Source: Microbacterium lacus (GTDB lineage Bacteria; Actinomycetota; Actinomycetes; Actinomycetales; Microbacteriaceae). From it: a DNA stretch of 64,000 nt. Under the pieces are notes generated by a model. The model was not told the DNA's origin. It saw only the letters and a list, made by a program, of their open reading frames with translations, and made no database searches. Both the position numbers and the translations under genes were made by a program. This document shows positions 1 through 9,391 of this stretch, one piece after another (position 1 is the stretch's first letter; every line of letters begins with the position of its first letter). The stretch is from the NCBI RefSeq assembly GCF_002812805.1, contig NZ_NMUM01000022.1, forward strand, positions 124,001 through 188,000. Direction: 5' to 3'.

Positions 1-493
1 TCTCGCCGAGCAGCACCCACTCGCGAACGGGGGAGAGGAACGAGAGGTCCTCCCACGCCGTGCTGGGCATGGTCTCGAAACGGGAAGAGAGGCCCGTGCC
101 GACCTGGAATGCGGCGACGGCACCGATGATCGGCGTGACCACGGCGGCACCGAGCGCGAGCAGCAGCGCAACCAGTCCGAGCCCACCCGGCTTCTTCGCG
201 GTGGGTCCGGCGGCGGGTGCTCCCGCCGCCGGATAGGTGCCCGGGTACATGCCGGTCGGTGGGTAGCCGGCGTTCGGACCGGGGAGAGACGGATGCTGGG
301 GGCCCGGATACGGTCCGCCCGCGTAGGGCGGGTTCGGGTACGGGGGAACCGGAGGAGCGACGGGTGGGGCGACCGGCGGCGCTACCGGAGCCGCGCCGGG
401 CTGCGCAAACGGCGGCGCGGCGGGCGGCGTGGTCGGCGGGGATGGATAGTCGCCCGCGGGGGGCTCATCCGTGGGCGGCGTCTGGTCGCTCAT
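1..493 (-). CDS. Proline-rich membrane protein, partial (C-terminus off the left edge)
   Basis: The visible 164 codons begin at ATG 493-491. The first 95 or so residues are a low-complexity Pro/Ala/Gly/Tyr-rich cytoplasmic tail with repeats such as APPVAPPVAPPVPP. They are followed by one hydrophobic segment (GLGLVALLLALGAAVVTPII), and the frame stays open to the window edge. This layout is common in actinobacterial membrane proteins of unknown function (DUF4190-like). A minus-strand TAGGAT hexamer lies 6 nt before the ATG, suggesting a leaderless transcript. The gene is divergent from mfd with a 58-nt gap. No enzymatic motif is seen, so no function is assigned. Confidence 0.7.
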   Translation of the reverse strand, partial: MSDQTPPTDEPPAGDYPSPPTTPPAAPPFAQPGAAPVAPPVAPPVAPPVPPYPNPPYAGGPYPGPQHPSLPGPNAGYPPTGMYPGTYPAAGAPAAGPTAKKPGGLGLVALLLALGAAVVTPIIGAVAAFQVGTGLSSRFETMPSTAWEDLSFLSPVREWVLLGE

Positions 494-499
494 GCCCTC

Positions 500-505
500 A
501 TCCTA
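500..505 (-). promoter_or_regulatory. -10 element (TAGGAT) of the partial membrane protein gene
   Basis: On the minus strand TAGGAT ends 6 nt before the ATG at 493, the spacing expected for a leaderless transcript. It is inferred from pattern only. Confidence 0.5.
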
Positions 506-539
506 GGGTCGGGAACGGCGCGGTGTCGGTGGGGGCTCG

Positions 540-545
540 TAGACT
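540..545 (+). promoter_or_regulatory. -10 element (TAGACT) of mfd
   Basis: TAGACT ends 6 nt before the GTG start of mfd and there is no Shine-Dalgarno sequence, which fits leaderless transcription. It supports the GTG start. Confidence 0.55.
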
Positions 546-551
546 GGTCAC

Positions 552-3500
552 GTGTCAATTCACGGAATCACGCGCGCCCTGGCGCGCTCAGAAGCGTTCC
601 GTGAGGGCCTCGACGAGGCCTCCCGCGACGCCGACCTCTCTCTCATCGAAGGCCTCGTCGCCCCCGTCCTCTCCGCCCTCGTCGAGCGGCGCGCAGCGGC
701 GGGGCGTCCGCCCGCGTTGCTCGCGATCACGCCGACCGGACGTCGAGCCGACCAGCTCGGCCCCTCGCTCGCGGCCTACCTGCCCGACGCCCTGGTGCTG
801 TCGTTCCCCGCGTGGGAGACCCTGCCGCACGAGCGCCTGAGCCCGAGCCCTGAAATCGTGGGTGCCCGACTCGAGGTGCTGCGTCGGGTCGCAGAGTGGG
901 ACGGCTCACGGCCGCTCATCGTGACGGCTTCGGTGCGGGCGGCGCTCCAGCCGATTGCCTCGGGCCTCGAGAACGTCCGGCCCGTCGAGCTCGCGGTCGG
1001 CACCCGCGGCCATGACCTGACGTCATTGGCCGAACGACTCGTCGAGCTCGCCTATACGCGCGTCGACATGGTTTCGCGTCGCGGGGAGTTCGCGCTGCGC
1101 GGAGGCATCCTGGATGTCTTCCCTGCGATCGCCGATCACCCGTGCCGCGTCGAGTTCTTCGGCGACGAGGTCGATCAGATCCGCGCGTTCGCCGTCGCCG
1201 ATCAGCGCTCACTGCCGGGCGCCATCGATTCGATCGCCCTGCCGCCCAGTCGAGAGCTGCTGCTCACCGCCGAGGTGCGCGAGCGGGCCCGTGCGCTGCA
1301 GGGCGAGCTGCCGGGACTTGCGGGAATGCTCGAGCGGATGTCCGAGGGCATCGCCGTCGAGGGCATGGAGTCCCTCACGCCGGTCCTCGCGGACGGCATC
1401 GTGCCGCTCGTCGACTACCTCCCGGCGGGGACCGCCGTGGCCCTCGTCGACCCGGAACGCGCTGTCGCGCGCGCGATCACGCTGCAGGACACGAACCGCG
1501 AGTTCCTCGAGGCGGCCTGGAGTGCCGCGACGGCGGGCGCCGACACGCCGATCGACCTCGGCAAGGGCGACTTCTTGACCCTGCCGAACCTGCGCGCGGC
1601 ATCGGCCGAGCGCGGGGGAGTCTGGTGGACCCTGAGTGCCTTCGACTCCGGGGCCGTTGACGCGGCTGCGGACGGAGTGCTCGAGCAGGGCGAATCATCC
1701 GCCGTCCGCTTCCCGGGAGCCGGCATCCCCTCGTTCCACGGCAATATCGACGGCGCCACGGCGCACGTCGGCGACCTGCTCGCGGACGGGTGGAGCGTCG
1801 TCGTCGCGGCTGCCGGTTCGGGCCTGGTCGATCGCGCGCGCGATGTGCTCTCCGAGCGCGGCTTCGCGGCGCGGGTCGTGGACGATCTCGTCGATGCTCC
1901 CGAGGCGGGCGTCGCCATGCTCGTGAAGGCGCCGATCGAGGCGGGGTTCTCATTCGCCGACGCGAAGATCGCGGTGCTCACCGAATCCGATTTCTACGGG
2001 CGCACGATTAGCGCGGACTCGCGGGTGGTCAAAAAGCTGGCGTCGCGTCGGCGGAACGTCGTCGACCCGCTGCAGCTCAAGGCCGGTGACTTCGTGGTTC
2101 ATTCCACTCACGGCATTGGCCGGTTCGTCGAGTTGGTTCAGCGTGAGGTCTCGTCGGGTGGGCGCAACCCCGTCAAGACCAAGCGCGAATACCTCGTGGT
2201 CGAGTACGCCCCGAGCAAGCGCGGCTTCCCGGGCGACAAGCTCTTCGTGCCGACGGATCAGCTCGATCTGCTGTCGAAGTACGTCGGAGGAGAGGCCCCG
2301 ACGCTGTCAAAGATGGGCGGGAGCGACTGGGCGGCGGCGAAGGGTAAGGCCCGAAAGGCTGTCCGCGACATCGCCGTCGAGCTCGTCAAGCTCTACTCGG
2401 CGCGTATGTCGGCCAAGGGGTTCGCCTTCAGTCCCGACACCCCGTGGCAGCGTGAGCTCGAAGAGGCGTTCCCCTTCGCCGAGACGCCCGACCAGTTGCA
2501 GACGATCGACGAGGTCAAGGCCGACATGGAGCGGCCCATCCCGATGGACCGCCTGCTCTCGGGCGATGTCGGCTTCGGTAAGACCGAGGTCGCCGTGCGG
2601 GCCGCGTTCAAGGCGATTCAGGACGGCAAGCAGGTCGCGATGCTCGTCCCGACCACGCTGCTGGTCAAGCAGCACCTCGAGACCTTCACCGAGCGGTTCG
2701 CCGGGTTCCCCGTGCGCGTCCGGGCGCTCTCACGGTTCCAGACCGATAAAGAGGCGCGCGAGATCGTCACAGGGCTCGAGGACGGCTCGGTCGACATGGT
2801 GATCGGCACCCACCGCATCCTGACCGAAAAGGTGTCGTTCAAGGATGTCGGGCTCGTCATCATCGACGAGGAGCAGCGCTTCGGGGTCGAGCACAAGGAC
2901 GCTCTGAAGAAACTCAAGACCAACGTCGACATCCTGGCGATGAGTGCGACACCCATCCCGCGCACGCTCGAGATGGCGGTGACGGGCATCCGTGAGATGT
3001 CGACGCTCGCGACGCCGCCCGAGGACAGGCATCCGATCCTCTCCTACGTCGGGCCGCGCAACGACAAGCAGATCGCCGCCGCGATCCGGCGGGAACTGCT
3101 GCGCGAGGGGCAGATCTTCTACGTGCACAACCGGGTCTCGTCGATCCAGCGGGTCGCGGCGCACTTGGCAGAACTCGTGCCCGAGGCGCGCATCGCGGTC
3201 GCGCACGGACAGCTGGGCGAGCACGCGCTCGAGCAGGTCGTCGACGACTTCTGGGAACGCAAATTCGATGTGCTGGTCTGCACGACCATCATCGAGACGG
3301 GCCTGGACATCTCCAACGCCAACACGATCGTCATCGACCGCGCTGACAAGTACGGCCTGTCGCAGTTGCACCAGCTGCGTGGGCGCGTCGGTCGTGCCCG
3401 CGAGCGGGCGTACGCGTACTTCCTCTACGACGACATGAAGCCGCTGTCCGAGACCGCAGCCGACCGGCTCGAGACCATCGCGGTCAATAACGATCTCGGC

Positions 3501-4181
3501 TCGGGTATGCAGGTCGCGCTGAAGGACCTCGAGTTGCGCGGGGCCGGCAACCTGCTCGGTGCCGAGCAGGCGGGACACATCGCGGGCGTGGGGTTCGACC
3601 TGTACCTGCGCATGATCGGCGAGGCCGTGGCAACGTTCCGCGGCGATGACATCGAGGGGCCGACCGAGTTGCGGCTCGAGTTGCCGGTGCGCGCCCGCAT
3701 CCCCGAGTCGTACATCGACAGCGAGCGTCTCCGGCTCGAGGCCTATCAGAAGCTCTCGTCCGCGGCGACGGCGACCGCGGCATCCGATGCGATCGACCTC
3801 GTGGTCGAAGAGCTGCGCGACCGCTACGGCGAGCCGCCCGCCGAGGTCACGGGAATCGTTGCGGTCGCCCGCCTGCGTCGTCGTGCCGCCCGTTCGGGGC
3901 TGACGGACGTCGTCGCGATGGGTCCGAACCTCCGCGTTGCCCCGGCACACCTGCCGGACTCATTGCGCGTACGGATGCAGCGGCTGTATCCCGGCGCGAA
4001 GCTCATGTCGGGCGGCGAGGCGCTCGTCGTGCCGATGCCGCGGTCGGGCAACGATGCGCTGCCGGACGACGAGCTGATCGCCTGGACCGGGCAGCTGCTG
4101 ACGGCTCTGTTCCCCGAGCCCGTTCCTGAGGCCGCGGCTACGGGTGCGCCGCAGGAGGCGGCACCCGCGGCATCCGCCTGA
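552..4181 (+). CDS. mfd: Transcription-repair coupling factor Mfd
   Basis: Mfd is a DNA translocase that removes RNA polymerase stalled at lesions and recruits UvrA. The product is 1209 aa, the usual length. Domains in order are a UvrB-like N-terminal part (residues 1-350), a CarD-like polymerase-interaction domain near 510-575 (GDFVVHSTHGIGRFVEL), an SF2 translocase with Walker A GDVGFGKTE near 668 and a DEEQ box near 770, the helicase C domain with the Q-R-GRVGR motif (HQLRGRVGRARERAYAY), and a C-terminal TRCF domain. The GTG start is supported by TAGACT 6 nt upstream. In M. tuberculosis mfd is likewise next to mazG; here ppc and nhaA lie between them. Confidence 0.97.
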   Translation: MSIHGITRALARSEAFREGLDEASRDADLSLIEGLVAPVLSALVERRAAAGRPPALLAITPTGRRADQLGPSLAAYLPDALVLSFPAWETLPHERLSPSPEIVGARLEVLRRVAEWDGSRPLIVTASVRAALQPIASGLENVRPVELAVGTRGHDLTSLAERLVELAYTRVDMVSRRGEFALRGGILDVFPAIADHPCRVEFFGDEVDQIRAFAVADQRSLPGAIDSIALPPSRELLLTAEVRERARALQGELPGLAGMLERMSEGIAVEGMESLTPVLADGIVPLVDYLPAGTAVALVDPERAVARAITLQDTNREFLEAAWSAATAGADTPIDLGKGDFLTLPNLRAASAERGGVWWTLSAFDSGAVDAAADGVLEQGESSAVRFPGAGIPSFHGNIDGATAHVGDLLADGWSVVVAAAGSGLVDRARDVLSERGFAARVVDDLVDAPEAGVAMLVKAPIEAGFSFADAKIAVLTESDFYGRTISADSRVVKKLASRRRNVVDPLQLKAGDFVVHSTHGIGRFVELVQREVSSGGRNPVKTKREYLVVEYAPSKRGFPGDKLFVPTDQLDLLSKYVGGEAPTLSKMGGSDWAAAKGKARKAVRDIAVELVKLYSARMSAKGFAFSPDTPWQRELEEAFPFAETPDQLQTIDEVKADMERPIPMDRLLSGDVGFGKTEVAVRAAFKAIQDGKQVAMLVPTTLLVKQHLETFTERFAGFPVRVRALSRFQTDKEAREIVTGLEDGSVDMVIGTHRILTEKVSFKDVGLVIIDEEQRFGVEHKDALKKLKTNVDILAMSATPIPRTLEMAVTGIREMSTLATPPEDRHPILSYVGPRNDKQIAAAIRRELLREGQIFYVHNRVSSIQRVAAHLAELVPEARIAVAHGQLGEHALEQVVDDFWERKFDVLVCTTIIETGLDISNANTIVIDRADKYGLSQLHQLRGRVGRARERAYAYFLYDDMKPLSETAADRLETIAVNNDLGSGMQVALKDLELRGAGNLLGAEQAGHIAGVGFDLYLRMIGEAVATFRGDDIEGPTELRLELPVRARIPESYIDSERLRLEAYQKLSSAATATAASDAIDLVVEELRDRYGEPPAEVTGIVAVARLRRRAARSGLTDVVAMGPNLRVAPAHLPDSLRVRMQRLYPGAKLMSGGEALVVPMPRSGNDALPDDELIAWTGQLLTALFPEPVPEAAATGAPQEAAPAASA

Positions 4182-4193
4182 CGGCCCCTGACG

Positions 4194-4254
4194 CGCGAGG
4201 GTGCCCGTTCCGGCCGTCGAGGGTGCCGTTCCGCGCGCGAGGGTGCCCGTTCCG
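4194..4254 (+). repeat. Three tandem copies of a 16-bp motif, period about 21 bp
   Basis: GAGGGTGCCCGTTCCG occurs at 4197, 4219 (one C missing) and 4239, between the mfd stop and the -10 hexamer (TAGGTT, 4265-4270) of the next gene. The roughly two-helical-turn spacing just upstream of a promoter resembles a tandem operator, but a neutral repeat is equally possible. Confidence 0.7.
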
Positions 4255-4276
4255 CGCGTCGGAGTAGGTTGAGCGC

Positions 4277-4876
<600 letters not shown>

Positions 4877-4895
4877 GGCTTGGCGGGTGCGTGCC

Positions 4896-5108
4896 TTACG
4901 CCCAGTTGGCGCCGCACGACAGGCACCGGAACTCGAGCGCGGGTTCGTCCGCGTACAGCTCGTCGCGCAGCTCTTCGTGCCGGTCGAGTTCGAGGACGAA
5001 CCATCCGAATTCCACGACCCGCACGCGAGTGTCGTCGCAGACGGGGCAGATCTCGGCGGCGAGATCGCTGACGTCTTGTCGTGTCTCGTCTTCTCGTGTC
5101 TTGATCAT
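4896..5108 (-). CDS. Small zinc-ribbon protein of unknown function
   Basis: This 70-aa protein has two Cys-x-x-Cys pairs, CPVC near residue 21 and CLSC near residue 62, expected to bind one zinc ion. A minus-strand TAGCGT hexamer (5115-5120) lies 6 nt before the ATG, which supports it as a genuine, probably leaderless gene. It faces the hexapeptide-protein gene tail to tail with a 19-nt gap. No function can be assigned; DNA or protein binding is only a guess from the fold. Confidence 0.7.
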   Translation of the reverse strand: MIKTREDETRQDVSDLAAEICPVCDDTRVRVVEFGWFVLELDRHEELRDELYADEPALEFRCLSCGANWA

Positions 5109-5176
5109 GCGAACACGCTAAGCCGGGCCTCCGACATCCGTCCGACCGCCACGCGTGGCCGCGTCCGAACGACGCC

Positions 5177-5232
5177 GAGAGGACGCAACATGCCGTGTGC
5201 GAGTGAACCCGCACGGCATGTTGAGTCCTCTC
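5177..5232. repeat. Long palindromic hairpin (22-bp arms, 12-nt loop)
   Basis: Arms 5177-5198 and 5211-5232 match at 20 of 22 positions; the stem core is AACATGCCGTG flanked by GAGAGGAC. It sits between the ppc stop codon and the zinc-ribbon gene. There is no T-run on either side, so it looks more like a REP-type element or processing site than a classical terminator. Confidence 0.8.
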
Positions 5233-5269
5233 GATGTAAGCGACGGCGTCGCCCGAACGCGGGCGAGGC

Positions 5270-7945
5270 TCAGCCGGTGTTCTGCAGGCCCGCCGCAACA
5301 CCGCTCACCGAGAGCAGAAGCAGACGCTGCTGTTCGGGATCGGCCCCGGAGCCGGCCGCGGCCGAGGCGCGCAGGGCACGCAGGGCGCGCAGCTGCAGCA
5401 TCGACAGCGCGTCCACGTAGGGGCTGCGCATCTTGACGGCGCGCTGAAGTACGGGCTTGTTCGAGAGCAGCTCGCCGCCGCCGGTGATGCGGATCACCCA
5501 GTCGCGCGTCGATTCCATCTCCGTGAGCACCAGCTCGGCGAGCTCGTCCCGGTCACCCAGCGCGAGATAGCGGCGGGCGATACGGGGGTCGGCCTTCGCG
5601 AGGCTCATCGCGACGTTGTCGATCATGGTGCGCAGGAGCGGCCACTCGTCGTATGCCTCGCGCAACAGAGCCTCGTCGCCGACGGCGTCGAGCGCGGTGC
5701 CGAGGCCGAACCAGCCGGCGAGGTTGATGCGCGCCTGCGTCCACGCGAACACCCACGGGATGGCCCGCAGGTCTTCGAGCGATTCGACCGACAGTCCCCG
5801 GCGAGCCGGGCGTGAACCGAGCGCCAGCAGGCCGACCTCTTCGAGCGGCGTGACGGTCGCGAACCAGGGCGCGAATCCGGGCGCGCGCACCAGCGAGAAG
5901 AAACGCTCACGGGATGCAGAGTCCATCGTCGCCGCGACGCCCGCGTACCGCGAGGCCGCGGCCTCGTTCCGCCGCTCGATCGACGGGGACGATGCCAGCA
6001 GCGTGGCCGCCGCGACCTGGTCGATGTGCCGCATGGCGATCGCCGGGTCGCCGTACCGGGCGAAGATGACCTCGCCCTGCTCGGTGAGCTTGAAGCGCCC
6101 CTCGACGGAGTGCGGCGGCTGGGCCAGGATCGCGCTGTTCGCGGGCCCACCACCGCGCCCGAGGGCGCCACCGCGACCGTGGAACAGGGTCAGTTCGATG
6201 CGCTCTTCGCGTGCCCACGCGGCGATCGCGGCCTGCGCCTCGTACAGGGCGAGGTTCGCGGCGACGGGCCCGACGTCCTTCGACGAGTCGGAGTAGCCGA
6301 GCATGACCTCGAGGCGCCGACCCGTCTCGTCCAGTCGCGCGGCGAAGTCGGGGTGCGTGACGATCTCGGCCAGGATCTTCGGCGCGGCCTGCAGATCGGC
6401 GAAGGTCTCGAACAGGGGGATGACGTCGAGCACAGGGCCGGAGGCATCCGGCCCCACCGCAAAGCGAGCGAGGCGACGCACGTTCGCGAGGTCTTCCGCC
6501 GACTGCGTGAACGAGACGATGTAGCGCCCGGCCGCGCGCGGGCCGAAGCGTTCTTGCACGAAGGCGACGGCACGGAAGACCTCGAGGACCTCTTCCGTCG
6601 TGTCGCTCAGCGCGCCCCCGGCCTCGAGCTCTTCGAGGGCCTTGCGGTGCACCTGCGAGTGCTGGCGCACCTCGAGCTCGGCCAGGTGGAACCCGTACGT
6701 CTCGACCTGCCAGATCAGCTGCTGCAGCCCGCCGAAAGCGTGGCGCTCGGCGGAGGCGGCGACGAGCGAGTCCTGCACCACCCGCAGGTCGGCGAGAAGT
6801 TCGTCGGGGTCGCGGAAGGCGAGGTCGGCGTCACGGGTGCGGGTCGCGGCGATGCGACGGGCGAGCAGCAGAAGGATGCGCCGGTGCGGCTCGTTGGGCG
6901 AGCGCTTGGCGATATCGGCGGCCGCGTCTTCGTCCGCGGCGCGCAGCCGGTTCCAGAGGGCGACGAGCGCGGGACTCGGGGGAGTGGTCTCGGCGTCGAG
7001 GGTCAGTGACCGACCGACGCGCGAGGCGGTGCGCTCGAGGCCCAGCAGCACGTGCTCGGAGGCGATCGCGGCGGCCTTGCGGGTCACCTTGGCGGTGACG
7101 AACGGGTTGCCGTCGCGGTCGCCGCCGACCCACGAGCCGATCCGCACGAACGGGCGGACGATCGGCGCGCGACGACCGGCTTCGGCTCCCTGCAGCGCGT
7201 CGTCGACGCGGCGGTACACGTGCGGCACGGCGGTGTAGAGGGTCTCGTCGAAGACGGCCATGATCGCGCGGACCTCGTCGGTGGGCGAGGGCTTTTCAGC
7301 GCGGAGCGGCGCCGTGCGCCAGAGTGTGTCGATTTCTTCGAGGATGCGGCGGCGCGCCCGGCGCTCGTCGGCACCGCCGTCCCGCGAAGAGTCGAGGGTC
7401 TCGAGCAGCGTCGCGATCCGGCGCACGGTCGACGAGATCGCGCGCCGGCGGGCCTCGGTGGGGTGCGCCGTGAAGACGGGGTGGAACCGCAGGCCCTGCA
7501 GTCGGTCGAGGGCGGTCTCGTCGCCGACCTCTTCCGCGAGACGCGCGAAGGCCGCGGCGATCGAGTCCGTCGCGTTCTCCTTCTCGGGACGCCCGTCGCG
7601 CTCGCGCAGGACACGAACGCGCTGATGCTCTTCGGCGAGGTTGACCAGGTGGAAGTAGCAGGTGAAGGCGCGTGCGACCTCGTCGGCCCGCTCGACCGAG
7701 AAGGACTCCACGATCGCCTCGGCCCGCTCGAATGCTTCGGGGCTGGGATCGGTGTAGGCCTGAATCGTGGCGGTGCGCAAGCGCTCGACGTCATCGAACA
7801 GGCCGGGCGCGCCGCTCTCGCGGAGCACCTGGCCGAGCAGAGCGCCCAGCATCCGCACGTCCGCGCGCATCGACTGGGGCAGTTCCTGACCGGCGTCGAA
7901 GCGCCCGACGAGATCGATCGCTTCGGTGGGTGTGGGTTCGGGCAT
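5270..7945 (-). CDS. ppc: Phosphoenolpyruvate carboxylase
   Basis: The enzyme adds bicarbonate to phosphoenolpyruvate to make oxaloacetate, replenishing the TCA cycle. The 891-aa product has the usual length and motifs: FTAHPTEARRR near residue 160 (catalytic His), GGDRDGNPFVT near 275, VMLGYSDSSKDVG near 550 (catalytic Lys), FHGRGGALGRGGGP near 590 with the glycine-rich loop, and the conserved C-terminal QNTG. A minus-strand TACCCT hexamer (7953-7958) ends 7 nt before the ATG, so the message is probably leaderless. It is transcribed divergently from nhaA. The palindrome at 5177-5232 lies 38 nt beyond the stop. Confidence 0.97.
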   Translation of the reverse strand: MPEPTPTEAIDLVGRFDAGQELPQSMRADVRMLGALLGQVLRESGAPGLFDDVERLRTATIQAYTDPSPEAFERAEAIVESFSVERADEVARAFTCYFHLVNLAEEHQRVRVLRERDGRPEKENATDSIAAAFARLAEEVGDETALDRLQGLRFHPVFTAHPTEARRRAISSTVRRIATLLETLDSSRDGGADERRARRRILEEIDTLWRTAPLRAEKPSPTDEVRAIMAVFDETLYTAVPHVYRRVDDALQGAEAGRRAPIVRPFVRIGSWVGGDRDGNPFVTAKVTRKAAAIASEHVLLGLERTASRVGRSLTLDAETTPPSPALVALWNRLRAADEDAAADIAKRSPNEPHRRILLLLARRIAATRTRDADLAFRDPDELLADLRVVQDSLVAASAERHAFGGLQQLIWQVETYGFHLAELEVRQHSQVHRKALEELEAGGALSDTTEEVLEVFRAVAFVQERFGPRAAGRYIVSFTQSAEDLANVRRLARFAVGPDASGPVLDVIPLFETFADLQAAPKILAEIVTHPDFAARLDETGRRLEVMLGYSDSSKDVGPVAANLALYEAQAAIAAWAREERIELTLFHGRGGALGRGGGPANSAILAQPPHSVEGRFKLTEQGEVIFARYGDPAIAMRHIDQVAAATLLASSPSIERRNEAAASRYAGVAATMDSASRERFFSLVRAPGFAPWFATVTPLEEVGLLALGSRPARRGLSVESLEDLRAIPWVFAWTQARINLAGWFGLGTALDAVGDEALLREAYDEWPLLRTMIDNVAMSLAKADPRIARRYLALGDRDELAELVLTEMESTRDWVIRITGGGELLSNKPVLQRAVKMRSPYVDALSMLQLRALRALRASAAAGSGADPEQQRLLLLSVSGVAAGLQNTG

Positions 7946-7952
7946 GGGTTTC

Positions 7953-7958
7953 AGGGTA
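7953..7958 (-). promoter_or_regulatory. -10 element (TACCCT) of ppc
   Basis: TACCCT on the minus strand ends 7 nt before the ppc ATG, consistent with a leaderless transcript. Confidence 0.5.
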
Positions 7959-8035
7959 GTGCGGGAGTGTTACCGGTTCGTCACGCTCGGCATGGGCGCA
8001 CCGACAGTGCTCGGGGAAGGTGCCGGGGCGCCCGG

Positions 8036-8041
8036 TAGACT
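8036..8041 (+). promoter_or_regulatory. Candidate -10 element (TAGACT) of nhaA
   Basis: TAGACT here would start transcription near 8048 and leave a leader of about 90 nt before the GTG at 8138. A Shine-Dalgarno-like GAAAGGA at 8127-8133 then serves translation. Confidence 0.45.
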
Positions 8042-8137
8042 GGGCCACTGGTGTGCCGGGAAGTCTGGTCGGCGGCCGCGCGAGCGCGCCCACCGACCAT
8101 CGCGGGTAACCGCGTGGCCCCCAACCGAAAGGACCCC

Positions 8138-9340
8138 GTGGCCCTCCTTCGTTCTGCCCGATTCCCCGCAATCATCCTTCTGGCAGCCGCCGTCGCGGCG
8201 CTGATCGTCGCCAACTCGCCGCTCGGCGCGAGCGCCGACGCCATCAAGGACACCTACCTTGGTATCCCGGGCGTGTTCGAGATGTCGGTCGGGCACTGGA
8301 TCCAGGACGGCCTGCTCGCGATCTTCTTCTTCGTCGTCGCGATCGAGCTGCAGTTCGAACTCACCGCCGGCGAGCTCAACTCCGCGCGCAAGGCGCTCCA
8401 GCCGGCTATCGCGGCAGCGGGTGGCGTTCTCATCCCGATCGCGATCTACGTCGCTTTTGCCGCGGGATCGGATGCGTCGCGCGGATGGCCCATCCCGACC
8501 GCGACCGACATCGCCTTCGCCCTCGGGGTGCTCGCGGTCTTCGGCAAGGGTTTGCCCTCCGGCATCCGGATCTTCCTGCTCGCCCTCGCGATTCTGGATG
8601 ACATCGTCGGCATCCTGTTCATCGCCGTGCTCTTCACGACCGATGTCAACTTCGCTCTGCTGGGCATCTCCGCCGTGCTCGTCGTGATCTTCGGTCTGCT
8701 GAGCCGCCGCCTCGACACCCGTGCGCGCGTGCCGATCGCCGTGATCCTGGTGGTGCTCGGCATCGCGACGTGGGTTTTGGTCTACCTCTCCGGTGTGCAC
8801 GCCACGATCGCCGGCGTTGCGCTCGGGCTGGCATTCGCGCAGAGCCCTGCCCTCCGCACGCGCCACGCACTCGAGCCCTGGGTCAACGGCCTCGTGCTGC
8901 CCCTGTTCGCGTTCTCGGCCGCACTCGTCGTCATCCCGATGGTGTCGCCCGCGCAGCTCTCGCCCGCCTTCTGGGGCATCCTCGTCGCGCTCCCCGTCGG
9001 AAAGATGATCGGCATCTCGCTGTTCAGCTGGATCTCGCTGCGCCTCGCGAATCGCGGAGCGACGCCCCACCTGTCCTTTGCGGACCTTCTGGCGGCCGGA
9101 GCGCTCGGTGGCATCGGCTTCACCGTTTCGCTCCTGCTGTCCGAGCTGGCGTTCGCGGGTGACCCGCTCGTCCGCGACGAGGCGACCCTCGGTGTGCTCG
9201 CGGGTTCCGGTGTCTCGCTGGTCATCGCGGCGGTGCTGGTGTCGCTGCGGGCCCGGCACTTCCGTCGTCTCGCGCACGTCGAGTCCGACGACGTCGAAGT
9301 GCCACCGACGTCGACGCCGACGGGTGGCCAGCTGGCCTGA
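8138..9340 (+). CDS. nhaA: Na+/H+ antiporter NhaA
   Basis: NhaA is a membrane antiporter that exports sodium in exchange for protons for pH and salt homeostasis. From GTG 8138 the protein is 400 aa with about 12 membrane helices. Family motifs include FFFVVAIELQFEL early, PTATDIAFALGVLAVFG near residue 120 and FLLALAILDDIVGILFIAV, whose adjacent aspartates (ALAILDD) correspond to the ion-binding pair in the E. coli protein. The start was chosen because GAAAGGA lies just upstream and the protein then begins with LLRSARFPAIILL, directly before the first helix. An upstream in-frame start at 8051 would add 29 non-family residues. Confidence 0.95.
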   Translation: MALLRSARFPAIILLAAAVAALIVANSPLGASADAIKDTYLGIPGVFEMSVGHWIQDGLLAIFFFVVAIELQFELTAGELNSARKALQPAIAAAGGVLIPIAIYVAFAAGSDASRGWPIPTATDIAFALGVLAVFGKGLPSGIRIFLLALAILDDIVGILFIAVLFTTDVNFALLGISAVLVVIFGLLSRRLDTRARVPIAVILVVLGIATWVLVYLSGVHATIAGVALGLAFAQSPALRTRHALEPWVNGLVLPLFAFSAALVVIPMVSPAQLSPAFWGILVALPVGKMIGISLFSWISLRLANRGATPHLSFADLLAAGALGGIGFTVSLLLSELAFAGDPLVRDEATLGVLAGSGVSLVIAAVLVSLRARHFRRLAHVESDDVEVPPTSTPTGGQLA

Positions 9341-9391
9341 CCCGCCCGCGGCGCGAGACACTCGCCCCGGTGCGTGGGGCAGGATGGGGCG

